Made by a program: the position numbers and the translations under genes
The notes under the pieces: generated by a model
The model's database searches: none
Told to the model about the DNA's origin: nothing
Seen by the model: only the letters and a program-made list of their open reading frames with translations
In this document: one piece after another, positions 33,890-42,817 of the stretch
How positions within the stretch are numbered: position 1 is the stretch's first letter
How the letters are laid out: each line of letters starts with the position of its first letter
Assembly: GCF_000160555.1 (NCBI RefSeq)
Contig: NZ_GG749278.1
Coordinates: 7,702-71,701, forward strand
Source: Centipeda noxia ATCC 43541
GTDB lineage: Bacteria; Bacillota; Negativicutes; Selenomonadales; Selenomonadaceae
DNA: 64,000 nt
Direction of reading: 5' to 3'

Positions 33890-34330
33890 TTATTTCGGCT
33901 CTGGGTAGCCGCGCCCGTTGTTCATCTCGTCGAATGTCATGGATTTGTCGCTGACGCGGTCGTAACTATGCTTGTCTGCTACGAGTTTCCCGTCTTGAAT
34001 ATAATATTTGACTGAAAAATCTTTTTCAAGAATCCCGTCTTTATACTGCGCAGGGAATTGTTTCTTGTTGGTATCAAGTTTTGTTTCCCCAGAAGGTTTT
34101 GCAACATCATTTTTTAGCTCATATTTTGTAACGATATATGCAGTATCTCCATTCTGAGCTTTTTCAATAACATAGAAAATATCATATGTTTTATCATAGT
34201 GTTCACCTCTATATTGTCCAGAGTATTTCCACGTCCCGACAAATTCCCTGCCGGGCTGTTTCCCGCATCCTGCCAGAGCCATGCAGAGTGCAGCAAGCAG
34301 GAGCATAACTGTTGTCATCTTCTTTATCAT
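33890..34330 (-). CDS. Small lipoprotein of unknown function
   Basis: A 146-residue protein with a lipoprotein signal peptide (lipobox ALAGC, Cys about 22). A beta-rich domain starting GTWKYSGQYRG follows, reminiscent of small periplasmic lipocalin-like proteins, but I cannot assign a family. It is more AT-rich than its neighbours. It is monocistronic; GGAGG lies before the ATG. Confidence 0.72.
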   Translation of the reverse strand: MIKKMTTVMLLLAALCMALAGCGKQPGREFVGTWKYSGQYRGEHYDKTYDIFYVIEKAQNGDTAYIVTKYELKNDVAKPSGETKLDTNKKQFPAQYKDGILEKDFSVKYYIQDGKLVADKHSYDRVSDKSMTFDEMNNGRGYPEPK

Positions 34331-34410
34331 AGCAAAACCTCCAATGAATCCTATTACCCACAGGACAAATCATAGCATATTTCACCCCCCCGTAAAGACA
34401 TTGCGCATAC

Positions 34411-34440
34411 AAAAAGAGCAGATTGAACTCTGCTCTTTTT
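34411..34440 (-). terminator. Terminator of the DUF218-MATE operon
   Basis: The stem AAAAAGAGCAG/CTGCTCTTTTT lies just after the MATE stop on the minus strand. Confidence 0.85.
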
Positions 34441-34456
34441 CTGTTTGTGAATTATT

Positions 34457-35803
34457 TTATTCCGCCGCAGGGCGCAGCGTTTTCTCCGTCCAAAGGTATG
34501 CAAGCACAACGGGAACGGCAGCGCCGATCCATGCGAGCGGATTCGCAAGGCATGCGCCGAAAAAGCCGAGATACGTACAGAGGAAGATCGCTGCAGCTGC
34601 GCGCATGAGGAGCTCCATCGCGCCCGCAATCGTCGGTATGACACTCTGTCCGAGTCCCTGCAGGACATTGCGGTAGACAAGCAGGAGGGCAAGGATAACA
34701 TAGGTTGATCCGTTGACGAGGAGGAAGGTCTCCCCGTAGGCAATGACCTCCTCTGCTCCTGCCGCGTCCGCGCCGACGAAGAGGGCGAGCACATGCGAGC
34801 CGAATGCGATGAGCAGCGCGCCGATGGCCACGGCGAACGCCATTGACATTTTGAGACAGGCACGCACGCCCATGCGGATGCGCTCGTATTTCTGCGCGCC
34901 ATAGTTCTGCGCGGTATACGCCGCCAGCGCATAGCCGAAGGAGAGCATGGGCATGACGGCGACGGCGTCGATCTTTTGCGTGGCCGCATACGCCGCAACT
35001 GGAATCGCGCCGAGATTGTTCAGCGCTACCTGCAGGATGATCGCACCGAATGCAATGACGGAGGCCTGGAACGCCATGGGGAGACCCATACGCAGATGCG
35101 CCATGAGGACGGCACGATCTGGCTTCCAATCCGTCCAGCGCGTATGGAGCGCCGGCACGCGCCGCCAAATGTAGACAAAAAACAAAACTGCTCCAATCGC
35201 CTGCGAGAATACGGTCGCGAGCGCTGCTCCCGGAATGCCCCAGCCAAGCACAAGAATGGCGACCGGCTCGAGCGCGACGTTGATGGCGAGCGTAACGGCA
35301 AGGAAGATCGTGGGCGTTGTGCTGTCGCCGAGCGAGCGGATGAGACAGTTCTGCAAATAGAGCAGGAGGAAGATTGTCAGCCCCGCAAAGACGATGGAGA
35401 TAAAGTCCTGCGCGCCGTCGATGATCTCAGCCGGTGTCTCCATCAGCAGGAGCAGACTGCGCGTCAGCGGCAGAATGATTGCCGTCAGTGTGAGTACCGC
35501 GAGTATGCCGAGCACGACGCATGCCGCCGCACTCCTGCGTACGCCCTGCGCATCGCCCGCACCGAAGCGCTGCCCCGTATAGATGGTGACGCCCGTACAG
35601 AATCCCATGATGAAGCCCAGCGTGAGAAACATAAGACTGCCTGTACAGCCGACTGCCGCAAGTGCATTTACCCCGAGAAAGCGCCCCACGATGAGCGTGT
35701 CGATGAAGGCGTAGAGCTGCTGCATCATATTCCCCGCGACAAGCGGCAAGGCAAAGAAGAAGATCAGCCGCGCGGGATCTCCCTCGGTCAGATTCTTTGT
35801 CAT
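34457..35803 (-). CDS. MATE family multidrug/cation efflux transporter
   Basis: Probably exports drugs or metabolites using a sodium or proton gradient. It is 448 residues, twelve hydrophobic segments in two homologous halves, opening with LTEGDPARLIFFFALPLV and GRFLGVNALAAVGCTGS, both typical of the DinF/NorM superfamily. It overlaps the DUF218 gene upstream by 4 bases, so the two are co-translated. The substrate is unknown. Confidence 0.93.
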   Translation of the reverse strand: MTKNLTEGDPARLIFFFALPLVAGNMMQQLYAFIDTLIVGRFLGVNALAAVGCTGSLMFLTLGFIMGFCTGVTIYTGQRFGAGDAQGVRRSAAACVVLGILAVLTLTAIILPLTRSLLLLMETPAEIIDGAQDFISIVFAGLTIFLLLYLQNCLIRSLGDSTTPTIFLAVTLAINVALEPVAILVLGWGIPGAALATVFSQAIGAVLFFVYIWRRVPALHTRWTDWKPDRAVLMAHLRMGLPMAFQASVIAFGAIILQVALNNLGAIPVAAYAATQKIDAVAVMPMLSFGYALAAYTAQNYGAQKYERIRMGVRACLKMSMAFAVAIGALLIAFGSHVLALFVGADAAGAEEVIAYGETFLLVNGSTYVILALLLVYRNVLQGLGQSVIPTIAGAMELLMRAAAAIFLCTYLGFFGACLANPLAWIGAAVPVVLAYLWTEKTLRPAAE

Positions 35804-36558
35804 TCCAAATACCTCGTTATAAAAGTCCGAAGCTTTTCTTGGAGAAATACAGTGTTCGTGAGGAGTGCCGATGCGTTCGGCGCGAATTTGAGCGCATAGA
35901 GCTGCGGGTTGCCGCTTACCCAGAAGTCCGTCGGGTAGGGCGTCACCGCAACTCCCTCTTTCTCAAAGTTGAGCACGGCGCGCGGCAGATGAAATGCTGA
36001 AGTCACGAGGATGGGATGCGCAAAGCCCTCGCGGCGCAGAATCTCCGCCGAATAGCGCGCGTTCTGCCCCGTCGTGCGGCTGTGCGTCTCCACATAGATC
36101 ATCTCGCTGGGCACACCGAGCGAGCGCAGAACACGCCGCGCGATCTCCGCCTCCGAGCCCGTATCGCTGAACACCTGTCCGCCCGAGAGGAGGATCGGCA
36201 GATGATAGCGGCGATGGAGACGGAGCACCGCGAGGAGACGTGAGGAGGGACTCTGCGCGAGCATCCCCGTACCGTCCACATCCCGCACATCGGCGATTGC
36301 CCCGCCGCCAAGCATGACGATGATATCCCCCTGCGGATGCACAGGCACCTCGTACGTCCGTTCGAGGCTTCCCATCAGGGAGTCGGCAGCCGCCCCCGTC
36401 GAGAGCAGGTAAAGTGCACACGCAATTCCGCAAAGGACTCCGGCGGCAAGCCGCGCCCCGCATTTTTTCCAAAGCCATGCAGCAGCCGCAAGCATCACAA
36501 GAATAAAAATGCCCGGCGGAAGAATCCAAGCCGCCCCGAATTTCAAAATATAGATCAT
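35800..36558 (-). CDS. DUF218 (YdcF/SanA/ElyC-type) membrane protein
   Basis: 252 residues. Two hydrophobic segments (about 10-30 and 40-58) are followed by a DUF218 domain: IIVMLGGGAIADV, LLSGGQVFSDTGSEAEI, VETHSRTTGQNARYSA and ILVTSAFHLPRA. E. coli members act in envelope integrity or in undecaprenyl-carrier metabolism; the exact reaction of this one is unknown. It is the first gene of a two-gene unit with the MATE transporter. Confidence 0.85.
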   Translation of the reverse strand: MIYILKFGAAWILPPGIFILVMLAAAAWLWKKCGARLAAGVLCGIACALYLLSTGAAADSLMGSLERTYEVPVHPQGDIIVMLGGGAIADVRDVDGTGMLAQSPSSRLLAVLRLHRRYHLPILLSGGQVFSDTGSEAEIARRVLRSLGVPSEMIYVETHSRTTGQNARYSAEILRREGFAHPILVTSAFHLPRAVLNFEKEGVAVTPYPTDFWVSGNPQLYALKFAPNASALLTNTVFLQEKLRTFITRYLE

Positions 36559-36683
36559 AAAAAAGGAAAATACGCCTCCATCGCGAATATTTTAGAACAT
36601 ACAACGAAACACGTCTTCATACGCGCTTCGTTTTCTCATTCTATCAGAAACTGTGTCCAATTACAAAGGAGAGATCCATTTCT

Positions 36684-37028
36684 ATGGCAATCATCGAATC
36701 CGAGCACATTGATGCCGAGAAGCGGTTCGGCGGCAGCGGCACGATCCACATTCAAAAGCTGCTCAGCCCGGCAGAGCTCGACGGAAAGTGCGCGATGTAC
36801 GCGCGCGTAACGATCCCGCCCCATGCGTCGATGGGTGTGCACAAACACGAGGGCAATACCGAGACCTATCACATTCTCTCGGGGCGCGCCCGCTACAACG
36901 ACAACGGCACGGAGATCGAGATCGGTCCCGGTACAACGACGTTCTGCGCAGACGGAGAGGTGCATGCCATTGCCAATGCCTCCGACACGGAGGACCTCGT
37001 CTTCATGGCGCTGATCATCAATAAATAA
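36684..37028 (+). CDS. Cupin-domain protein
   Basis: A 114-residue single-domain cupin. Motif 1 (IPPHASMGVHKHEGNTETYHIL) carries the His-x-His and the Glu metal ligands, and motif 2 (FCADGEVHAIANAS) the last His, so metal binding is likely. AAAGGAGAG lies before the ATG. It stands alone with its own terminator. Such small cupins can be isomerases, dioxygenases or sensors; nothing here decides. Confidence 0.88.
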   Translation: MAIIESEHIDAEKRFGGSGTIHIQKLLSPAELDGKCAMYARVTIPPHASMGVHKHEGNTETYHILSGRARYNDNGTEIEIGPGTTTFCADGEVHAIANASDTEDLVFMALIINK

Positions 37029-37041
37029 CTGCAGAGATGGG

Positions 37042-37080
37042 AAAAGCCCGCGGCGGGAACAACCCCGCACGGGCTTTTTT
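37042..37080. terminator. Terminator between the cupin and MacB-like genes
   Basis: The stem AAAAGCCCG/CGGGCTTTTTT contains an inner GCGGGG-type pairing. It is placed between convergent genes. Confidence 0.85.
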
Positions 37081-37105
37081 GCTATATTCAGCTGCTGTTC
37101 AAATC

Positions 37106-38320
37106 CTATTCATACCGCAGAGCATCGATTGGATCGAGGCGTGCGGCTTTGCGTGCGGGATAGATGCCGAAGAAAAGGCCGATCCCGACGGCGAAGGAGA
37201 AAGAAACGAGCACCGGCAGGATATCGACGGTGGTCGTGAGCCCGCCGAAGGCACCGATCGCTTTGGAGAGCAAGATCCCGCTCGCGATGCCGATAACTCC
37301 GCCCACGATGCCGATGACCATGGACTCGATCATGAACTGCATGAGCACGTTCGACGAGGTCGCGCCGAGTGCCTTGCGGATGCCGATCTCACGTGTGCGT
37401 TCGGTCACCGAAACCATCATAATGTTCATGATGCCGATACCGCCGACGAGCAGCGAGATGCTCGCGATCGAGCCGAGGAGCAGCGTGATCATATTGGTAT
37501 TCTCCGTGAAGCTCTCCATGAGACTGGTCATATTGCGGACGGTAAAGTCATCCTCCATGCCGGCACGGATGTGGTGGCGCTGCCGCAGGAGGTTCTCGAT
37601 CTCCGCCTGTACCTGATCCATCTTCTCCGGACTCGATACCTGTATGTTGACCGAATGTATATGGGTGATCGCAAGCATGCGCTCCTGCGCCGTCGTCAGC
37701 GGAATGTAGATCACATCGTCCTGATCCTGGCCGATGGACTGCCCCTTGGATGCCGTGATACCGATGACCTTGAACGGCTGGTTGTTGATGCGGATGTTCT
37801 GTCCGACGGGATTCTCCGCACCGAACAGGTTCGCCGCGACGGTCGGTCCGATCACGGCGACGCGGCTGCGCTTATTCATATCGCTGGCCGAAATGAACGA
37901 CCCGTTTTCCACCTTCAGCGCACGAATCTGCATAAGTTCGGGCGTGACCCCCTCCACCGAAGTATTCCAGTTCAGATTACCATTGACAACCTGATACGAG
38001 GAAGAAACCGTGGGGGAAACGTAGTCGATGCCTTTGATCTTGCTCTCAATCGCCTTGGCATCATCATACTTCAGCGATTTGCGTGAGCCGGCTGCGCCGC
38101 GCACACCTCCGTGATTGGTCGATCCCGGCATGATGATGAGCATGTTCGAGCCGAGGCTGGCGAAGGAGTCTGCAACGCTCGTGCGCACGCCCATGCCGAT
38201 GGATACCATCGCAATGACGGCGCCGACGCCGATGATGATGCCGAGCATCGTGAGCAGGGAACGGAGCTTGTTCGCGAGGAGGGCGTTGACCGCCATGCCG
38301 AAGCATTCTTTAAACAACAT
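37106..38320 (-). CDS. MacB-like ABC transporter permease
   Basis: 404 residues. One N-terminal transmembrane helix follows ALLANKLRSLLTMLGIIIG, then a MacB_PCD periplasmic domain (about 45-240) and three C-terminal helices of the FtsX family (GIMNIMMVSVTERTREIGIRKA). It is a mechanotransmission-type exporter that works with the adjacent ATPase, adaptor and TolC to push a substrate from the periplasm across the outer membrane. Its start overlaps the ATPase gene by 11 bases. Confidence 0.92.
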   Translation of the reverse strand: MLFKECFGMAVNALLANKLRSLLTMLGIIIGVGAVIAMVSIGMGVRTSVADSFASLGSNMLIIMPGSTNHGGVRGAAGSRKSLKYDDAKAIESKIKGIDYVSPTVSSSYQVVNGNLNWNTSVEGVTPELMQIRALKVENGSFISASDMNKRSRVAVIGPTVAANLFGAENPVGQNIRINNQPFKVIGITASKGQSIGQDQDDVIYIPLTTAQERMLAITHIHSVNIQVSSPEKMDQVQAEIENLLRQRHHIRAGMEDDFTVRNMTSLMESFTENTNMITLLLGSIASISLLVGGIGIMNIMMVSVTERTREIGIRKALGATSSNVLMQFMIESMVIGIVGGVIGIASGILLSKAIGAFGGLTTTVDILPVLVSFSFAVGIGLFFGIYPARKAARLDPIDALRYE

Positions 38321-39026
38321 CCATCACGACCCCCTTCCCTTCATCGCGCGTGATCCTGCCGTCGCGGACGAGGAGCTGCCGGCTCGCGCGCACGGCGATC
38401 TCAGGCTCGTGCGTAACGAGAATGATCGTATGTCCTCTCTCATGCATCCGTTCGAAGATGTCCATGATCTCCTTCGTAGATTTTGTGTCAAGGTTTCCCG
38501 TAGGCTCGTCCGCCATGATGATATGCGGCTCGTTGACGAGCGCACGGGCGATGGCGACGCGCTGACGCTGTCCGCCCGAGAGTTCGTTCGGCAGATGCTG
38601 TCCGCGGTCGGCGAGGCCGACGGAGGACAGCACTTCCTGTGCCCGCTCCAAGCGCTCGCGCCGCTTTATCCCCGCATAGACGAGAGGAAGAGCGACATTA
38701 TCGAGTGCCGAGATACGCGGAAGCAGGTTGAAGTTCTGAAAGACGAAGCCGATCTTCTTGTTGCGCGTGAGTGCCAGCGCATCATCGCCGAGCCCTGCGA
38801 CTTCCTCACCGTCGAGCTTGTACGAGCCCTCAGACGGACGGTCGAGACAGCCGAGAATGTTCATCAACGTGGATTTTCCCGACCCCGAGGGTCCCATGAG
38901 TGCAGCAAATTCCCCGCGTCCGATATCCAGATCGATGCCGTCGAGCGCTGCGAGCGTCTCCCCGCCAATGCGATAGAGTTTCCGAATGCCGCGCAGGCTG
39001 ATCGTGGGCGTCTCCTTTTTTTCCAT
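38310..39026 (-). CDS. MacB/LolD-type ABC transporter ATP-binding protein
   Basis: Walker A GPSGSGKSTL, Q loop FQNFNLLPRI, signature LSGGQRQRVAIARAL, Walker B IIMADEPTGNLD and switch His LVTHEPEI are all present. It is 238 residues from ATG 39026, behind GGGGTGATC. It sits 15 bases after the adaptor gene, in the order tolC-adaptor-ATPase-permease. Confidence 0.93.
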   Translation of the reverse strand: MEKKETPTISLRGIRKLYRIGGETLAALDGIDLDIGRGEFAALMGPSGSGKSTLMNILGCLDRPSEGSYKLDGEEVAGLGDDALALTRNKKIGFVFQNFNLLPRISALDNVALPLVYAGIKRRERLERAQEVLSSVGLADRGQHLPNELSGGQRQRVAIARALVNEPHIIMADEPTGNLDTKSTKEIMDIFERMHERGHTIILVTHEPEIAVRASRQLLVRDGRITRDEGKGVVMDVV

Positions 39027-39041
39027 TGAGATCACCCCGCA

Positions 39042-40154
39042 TCAAAACGGCGGAGGCCCGTCGTCATGTCCGTTTTTAGACGCTGATGTCTTTGCCTTAT
39101 AGGTATTGACGACGCGCTCTCCATCGCTGAGCCCGGACAGGATCTCCACGTACTCATCGCTGTAGATGCCGGTCTCAACATAACGCTGCTCCTGCGTGCC
39201 GTCTTCGTTCATCACGAGCACATACGAGCCCGCCGCATCCGTTTTAAGCGCAGAGAGCGGCACGACGAGCGCGTCGTTCCTGTCCGCCGTATTGATGACG
39301 ACGCGCGCCGTCATCGCAGGCAGAAGGAGGTTCTCGGGGTCCTCCACATCAAGGGTCACATAGTAGTAGATAACGCTTGCACTCGTGGACGTGGAAGACG
39401 AACCCGACGAGCTCGTATCCCAGCTGTTGGATACATCGGTCTGCGAAATCTTCGAGACACGGGCCTTGAACGTCTCATCCGCATGAGCGTCGACGGTAAA
39501 TGTCGCCTCCTGTCCGATGCGAATGTTGCCGATGTCAGTCTCATCGACCTTTGCCTTGATCTGCTTTGCGGAGAGGTTGGCAATGCGCATGATGACAGTC
39601 GGATTATCCGAGCCCTGTACCGCCATTGTTCCGACGGTCTTCGGCTCGCCGACGACAACGCCCGAGATCGGTGCAGTGATGATGGTCTCGTTGGCATCCG
39701 AGTTCGCTTCCTCTAGATTCGACTGCGCCGTGTCATAGTTGTACTCGGCATCTTCGAGATCGGATTTGGACTTTGCTCCGATGCTTTCCAGATAGTTCAT
39801 GCGGTTGTACTTGGCGCGCGTATTCGTGACGCGGTACGCTGCCTGGTCGCGCTTTGCCTCATAGTCCTTGCCGTCGAGGGTTGCAACAACCTGCCCGGCC
39901 GTGACGGTATCGTTCTCCTTGACCAGGACAGAGTTGATGCGCGCCGTGATCTTCGAACTGACCTCGACAGAATCCACCGGGCGAATCGTACCGGTCGCCT
40001 CGACCGTGGACTTGATATCCATGCGCTGTACCGTAAACGTTTCCACAGCCTGTGCGGACTTGTCCGCCTCGCTTGAGGCATAGTAGAGATAGGCGCCGCC
40101 GGCGGCCAATACGGCAGTCAATAGGCCGATGCCGATGATTGTTCTTCGCTTCAT
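39042..40154 (-). CDS. Periplasmic adaptor (HlyD/MacA family) of the tripartite exporter
   Basis: Bridges the inner-membrane ABC exporter to TolC. It is 370 residues: a single N-terminal anchor (IGLLTAVLAAGGAYLYY), a lipoyl half (VEATGTIRPVDSVEVSSKI), a hairpin coiled coil (about 95-150), the second lipoyl half (ITAPISGVVVGEP), a beta-barrel and a membrane-proximal domain. It overlaps tolC by 4 bases. Confidence 0.92.
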   Translation of the reverse strand: MKRRTIIGIGLLTAVLAAGGAYLYYASSEADKSAQAVETFTVQRMDIKSTVEATGTIRPVDSVEVSSKITARINSVLVKENDTVTAGQVVATLDGKDYEAKRDQAAYRVTNTRAKYNRMNYLESIGAKSKSDLEDAEYNYDTAQSNLEEANSDANETIITAPISGVVVGEPKTVGTMAVQGSDNPTVIMRIANLSAKQIKAKVDETDIGNIRIGQEATFTVDAHADETFKARVSKISQTDVSNSWDTSSSGSSSTSTSASVIYYYVTLDVEDPENLLLPAMTARVVINTADRNDALVVPLSALKTDAAGSYVLVMNEDGTQEQRYVETGIYSDEYVEILSGLSDGERVVNTYKAKTSASKNGHDDGPPPF

Positions 40155-41557
40155 TTTTGCGCCCCCTTCTGCGCTGCTGCCTTCGATCCTGCCTCTGCAT
40201 ACGCCGCCTGCGCAGCATCACGCTCTTCCTGCGTCACAGAGAAGAGCTCGTTCGCCGCCGCATGCTCGCTGTCGGTAAGGGCCTCCCCCATAATGCTCTC
40301 AACCTGTGCCCGATAGCGCGCATAGTCATAGCGCGCGCTGATTGCATTCTGCTGCGCCGTCGACAGGGCGGCCTGCGCATCGAGAATATCAAGCAAAATG
40401 CCCTCACCCGCACGATAGCGTTCATTTGCGATGTAGTAGTCGTTCTGTGCCTGCTGGACCGCATCCCCCGTCGAGGTGAAGCGCTTCTCCGCCTCGCGCA
40501 TATTGAGATAGGCCTTTCTGAGATCCAGATCGATGGTCTCTTCCGTCTTCTTCACGTTCAGCAGGGCAATGTCACGCTCCGCCTCCGCCGCCTCGATCTG
40601 TCCGCGCGTCACGCCGCTGTCAAAGATGTTCCACCGAACACCGACGGACGCGGACACATCCGAACTCGTATCGTGCCGTGGACGGAACTGGCTCGTGAGC
40701 CCCGATCCGACCGTGAGATCCACGGTCGGTTTTTTGCCCGCCTTTGCGATATCGACGGCAAGTTCGCGCTGACGAAGCTTTTGCCGCTCTGCCGCGAGGT
40801 CGAGTCGATTTCGATAGGCATATGCAATGCAGTCCTGCATGGAGGTCTCAAAGGGCTGATAAGCAACCTCCGTTGTGAGCTGAATCGGCTCTGCACGATC
40901 GATGTTCAGCAGATTGCGCAGTGCCGCAAGGTTCACCTCGTAGGTATTCTCCGCACGGATAAGTTCCTGCCGTGCATTCGAGAGTTCTACGGAGGAGCGG
41001 AGGACATCAATGCGCGCCTGTGCCCCGGCGCCGTAAAGCGCTGTCACATTCTGCAGATGCGCATCGTATTTGTTCACGGTGTCGCGCTGCACATCAATCT
41101 TCTTGAGCGCTTCCGCCGCGTTCCAATACGCAGAGATCACCTCATACTTCAGTTCTTCACGGGCACGCTCCGTCGCAAAGCGCGCGGCACGCGCACCGAT
41201 TTCGCCGGATTCGATGCTCGCCTGGTTCGCACCGCCGCTGTAAAGCGGAAGACTCGCCGACAGATTCACGCCGTTGCTCGCCTGTGCGCTCTCATCCTTT
41301 GCCTTGCTCGTACGCAGCGTATCGCTCGCTGTCACCGAGACGCTGTTCTTTCCGCGTGCCTGCTTCAGCGCGGCGTCTGCCGTCCGCTCGCCCTCATGCG
41401 TGATACGCAGTCCCGTGTTTGCAGCAAGCGCCGTATTGATCGCCTCTTCGAGCGTAAGGCTCATCGCATCCGCAGATACCGGAAGGAAGAGTGCCGTACT
41501 CAGAGCGAGCGCGGCAAACATCCGGCGGCGGCGCGGCCTGTACCGTTGATCGTACAT
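40151..41557 (-). CDS. TolC-family outer-membrane efflux protein
   Basis: A trimeric channel-tunnel. It is 468 residues with a signal peptide (about 1-31, FLPVSADA then MSLTLEEAI). Two outer-membrane-efflux repeats follow, at about 35-220 and 240-440, rich in Gln/Ala/Glu coiled coil, including the hallmark ALSTAQQNAISARYDYARY. It is the first gene of the tripartite exporter unit. A GC-rich hairpin at 41600-41623, without a clear T run, lies in the 98-base gap behind ctpA. Confidence 0.92.
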   Translation of the reverse strand: MYDQRYRPRRRRMFAALALSTALFLPVSADAMSLTLEEAINTALAANTGLRITHEGERTADAALKQARGKNSVSVTASDTLRTSKAKDESAQASNGVNLSASLPLYSGGANQASIESGEIGARAARFATERAREELKYEVISAYWNAAEALKKIDVQRDTVNKYDAHLQNVTALYGAGAQARIDVLRSSVELSNARQELIRAENTYEVNLAALRNLLNIDRAEPIQLTTEVAYQPFETSMQDCIAYAYRNRLDLAAERQKLRQRELAVDIAKAGKKPTVDLTVGSGLTSQFRPRHDTSSDVSASVGVRWNIFDSGVTRGQIEAAEAERDIALLNVKKTEETIDLDLRKAYLNMREAEKRFTSTGDAVQQAQNDYYIANERYRAGEGILLDILDAQAALSTAQQNAISARYDYARYRAQVESIMGEALTDSEHAAANELFSVTQEERDAAQAAYAEAGSKAAAQKGAQK

Positions 41558-41655
41558 AAAGGCCTCCTACTAGGAAATCAAAAATACATCCATAATAATG
41601 CGCCCATGCTAACGCAGGGGCGCTAATTATTTCTTAGAATCCCATTATTTTTATA

Positions 41656-42801
41656 TTAGAGCGTCGGATGTTCCAGGAGCCACTGCTTTGCCGCCTCGAA
41701 CTGTGCGTCTGTCACATCCTTCGGTGAACGATCGACAATGATATCCGGCGTAATGCCTGTACCGTCAATGGAGCGTCCATTCGGTGTCACATATTTTGCG
41801 ATCGTCAGTTTCAGCCCATCCTCGTGAAAGAGCGGCAGGACTGCCTGTACAGATCCCTTGCCGTAGGAAGTTGTGCCGATGATCTCTGCCGCACCCGTAT
41901 CCTGCAGCGCACCTGCGAGGATCTCTGACGCGCTCGCACTGTTCTCGTCGATGAGTACGGCGATGGGATATTTCCGCGCGGTGAGATGTGATTTGTAGAC
42001 TTCCTCGTCACCGTCGCGGTTGATCACGGAGACGATTGGGCCCTCCGGCACGATCTGCTCGGCGACAGCGACACAGCTCGTGATGAGGCCGCCCGGATTC
42101 TCGCGCAGGTCGATGATGAGCGCCGTCATGCCCTCGCCCGCAAGACGCTTCATCTCAGCGGAGAATTCCTCGCCTGTGTGCTCGGCAAAAGAGCCAATGC
42201 GAATATAGCCGATCGTCGTCCCCTCGATCATTACGCCACGCACGGAAGGCACCTGGATGACGGCACGCGTAATCGTATACTCCTGCTCTGTCCCGTCGCG
42301 CAGGATGCGCAGGAGGACATTCGTCCCCGCTTCACCGCGAATGCGCAGAGCGACCTCCTCGCTCTGCATCTCGCTCGTCGGCGTGCCGTCCACGGTCAGG
42401 ATCTCGTCTCCTGCGCGCAGACCCGCCGCCTCGCCGGGCGTCCCCTCAAGAACGGAGATGATCTTCACCGTCCTGTCCTTGAACCCCATCGTCACGCCGA
42501 TGCCGCCGAAGGCGCCCTCGGTATGCTGGCGCAGCTCCTTGAACATATCGGGCGGCATGTAGACGGAATGCGGATCGCCGAGCGATGCGACCATGCCGTT
42601 GATCGCTCCGTCGATGAGCGCCGTCGTATCGGGTGCGCTCACATAGCGTGCTTGTATGAACTTCATCACGCCAAAGAGGCGCAGAACATCATCGCCGTAG
42701 ATCCCCGTCATGCGCAGGAGGCCGCCGGCGAACAAGACAGTCAGCATACTCCCAAAGGCTGCGGACAGGACGATGGTTAAAATGAGTTTCTTTCTGTTCA
42801 T
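41656..42801 (-). CDS. C-terminal processing peptidase (CtpA/Prc family, S41)
   Basis: Periplasmic tail-specific serine protease. It is 381 residues: an N-terminal signal anchor (about 5-27), a PDZ domain at about 90-175 (GGIGVTMGF then GLRAGDEILTVDG), and a protease core with the catalytic Ser in DENSASASEI and the Lys in TSYGKGSVQAV. It lies directly downstream of the M23 peptidase of the ftsEX operon. CtpA-type proteases often trim or degrade cell-wall hydrolases, which makes a functional link plausible. Confidence 0.94.
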   Translation of the reverse strand: MNRKKLILTIVLSAAFGSMLTVLFAGGLLRMTGIYGDDVLRLFGVMKFIQARYVSAPDTTALIDGAINGMVASLGDPHSVYMPPDMFKELRQHTEGAFGGIGVTMGFKDRTVKIISVLEGTPGEAAGLRAGDEILTVDGTPTSEMQSEEVALRIRGEAGTNVLLRILRDGTEQEYTITRAVIQVPSVRGVMIEGTTIGYIRIGSFAEHTGEEFSAEMKRLAGEGMTALIIDLRENPGGLITSCVAVAEQIVPEGPIVSVINRDGDEEVYKSHLTARKYPIAVLIDENSASASEILAGALQDTGAAEIIGTTSYGKGSVQAVLPLFHEDGLKLTIAKYVTPNGRSIDGTGITPDIIVDRSPKDVTDAQFEAAKQWLLEHPTL

Positions 42802-42817
42802 ATCCTCTTTCGCTCAA

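Noticed and set aside
41600-41623. GC-rich hairpin between ctpA and tolC as a terminator
   Set aside because: The stem is only six base pairs with a 12-base loop and no T run on the minus strand; too weak to claim.
40139-41626. 495-codon frame on the plus strand
   Set aside because: It lies exactly opposite tolC, is Arg/Leu/Cys-rich as expected for an antisense shadow, and shows no domain or ribosome site.
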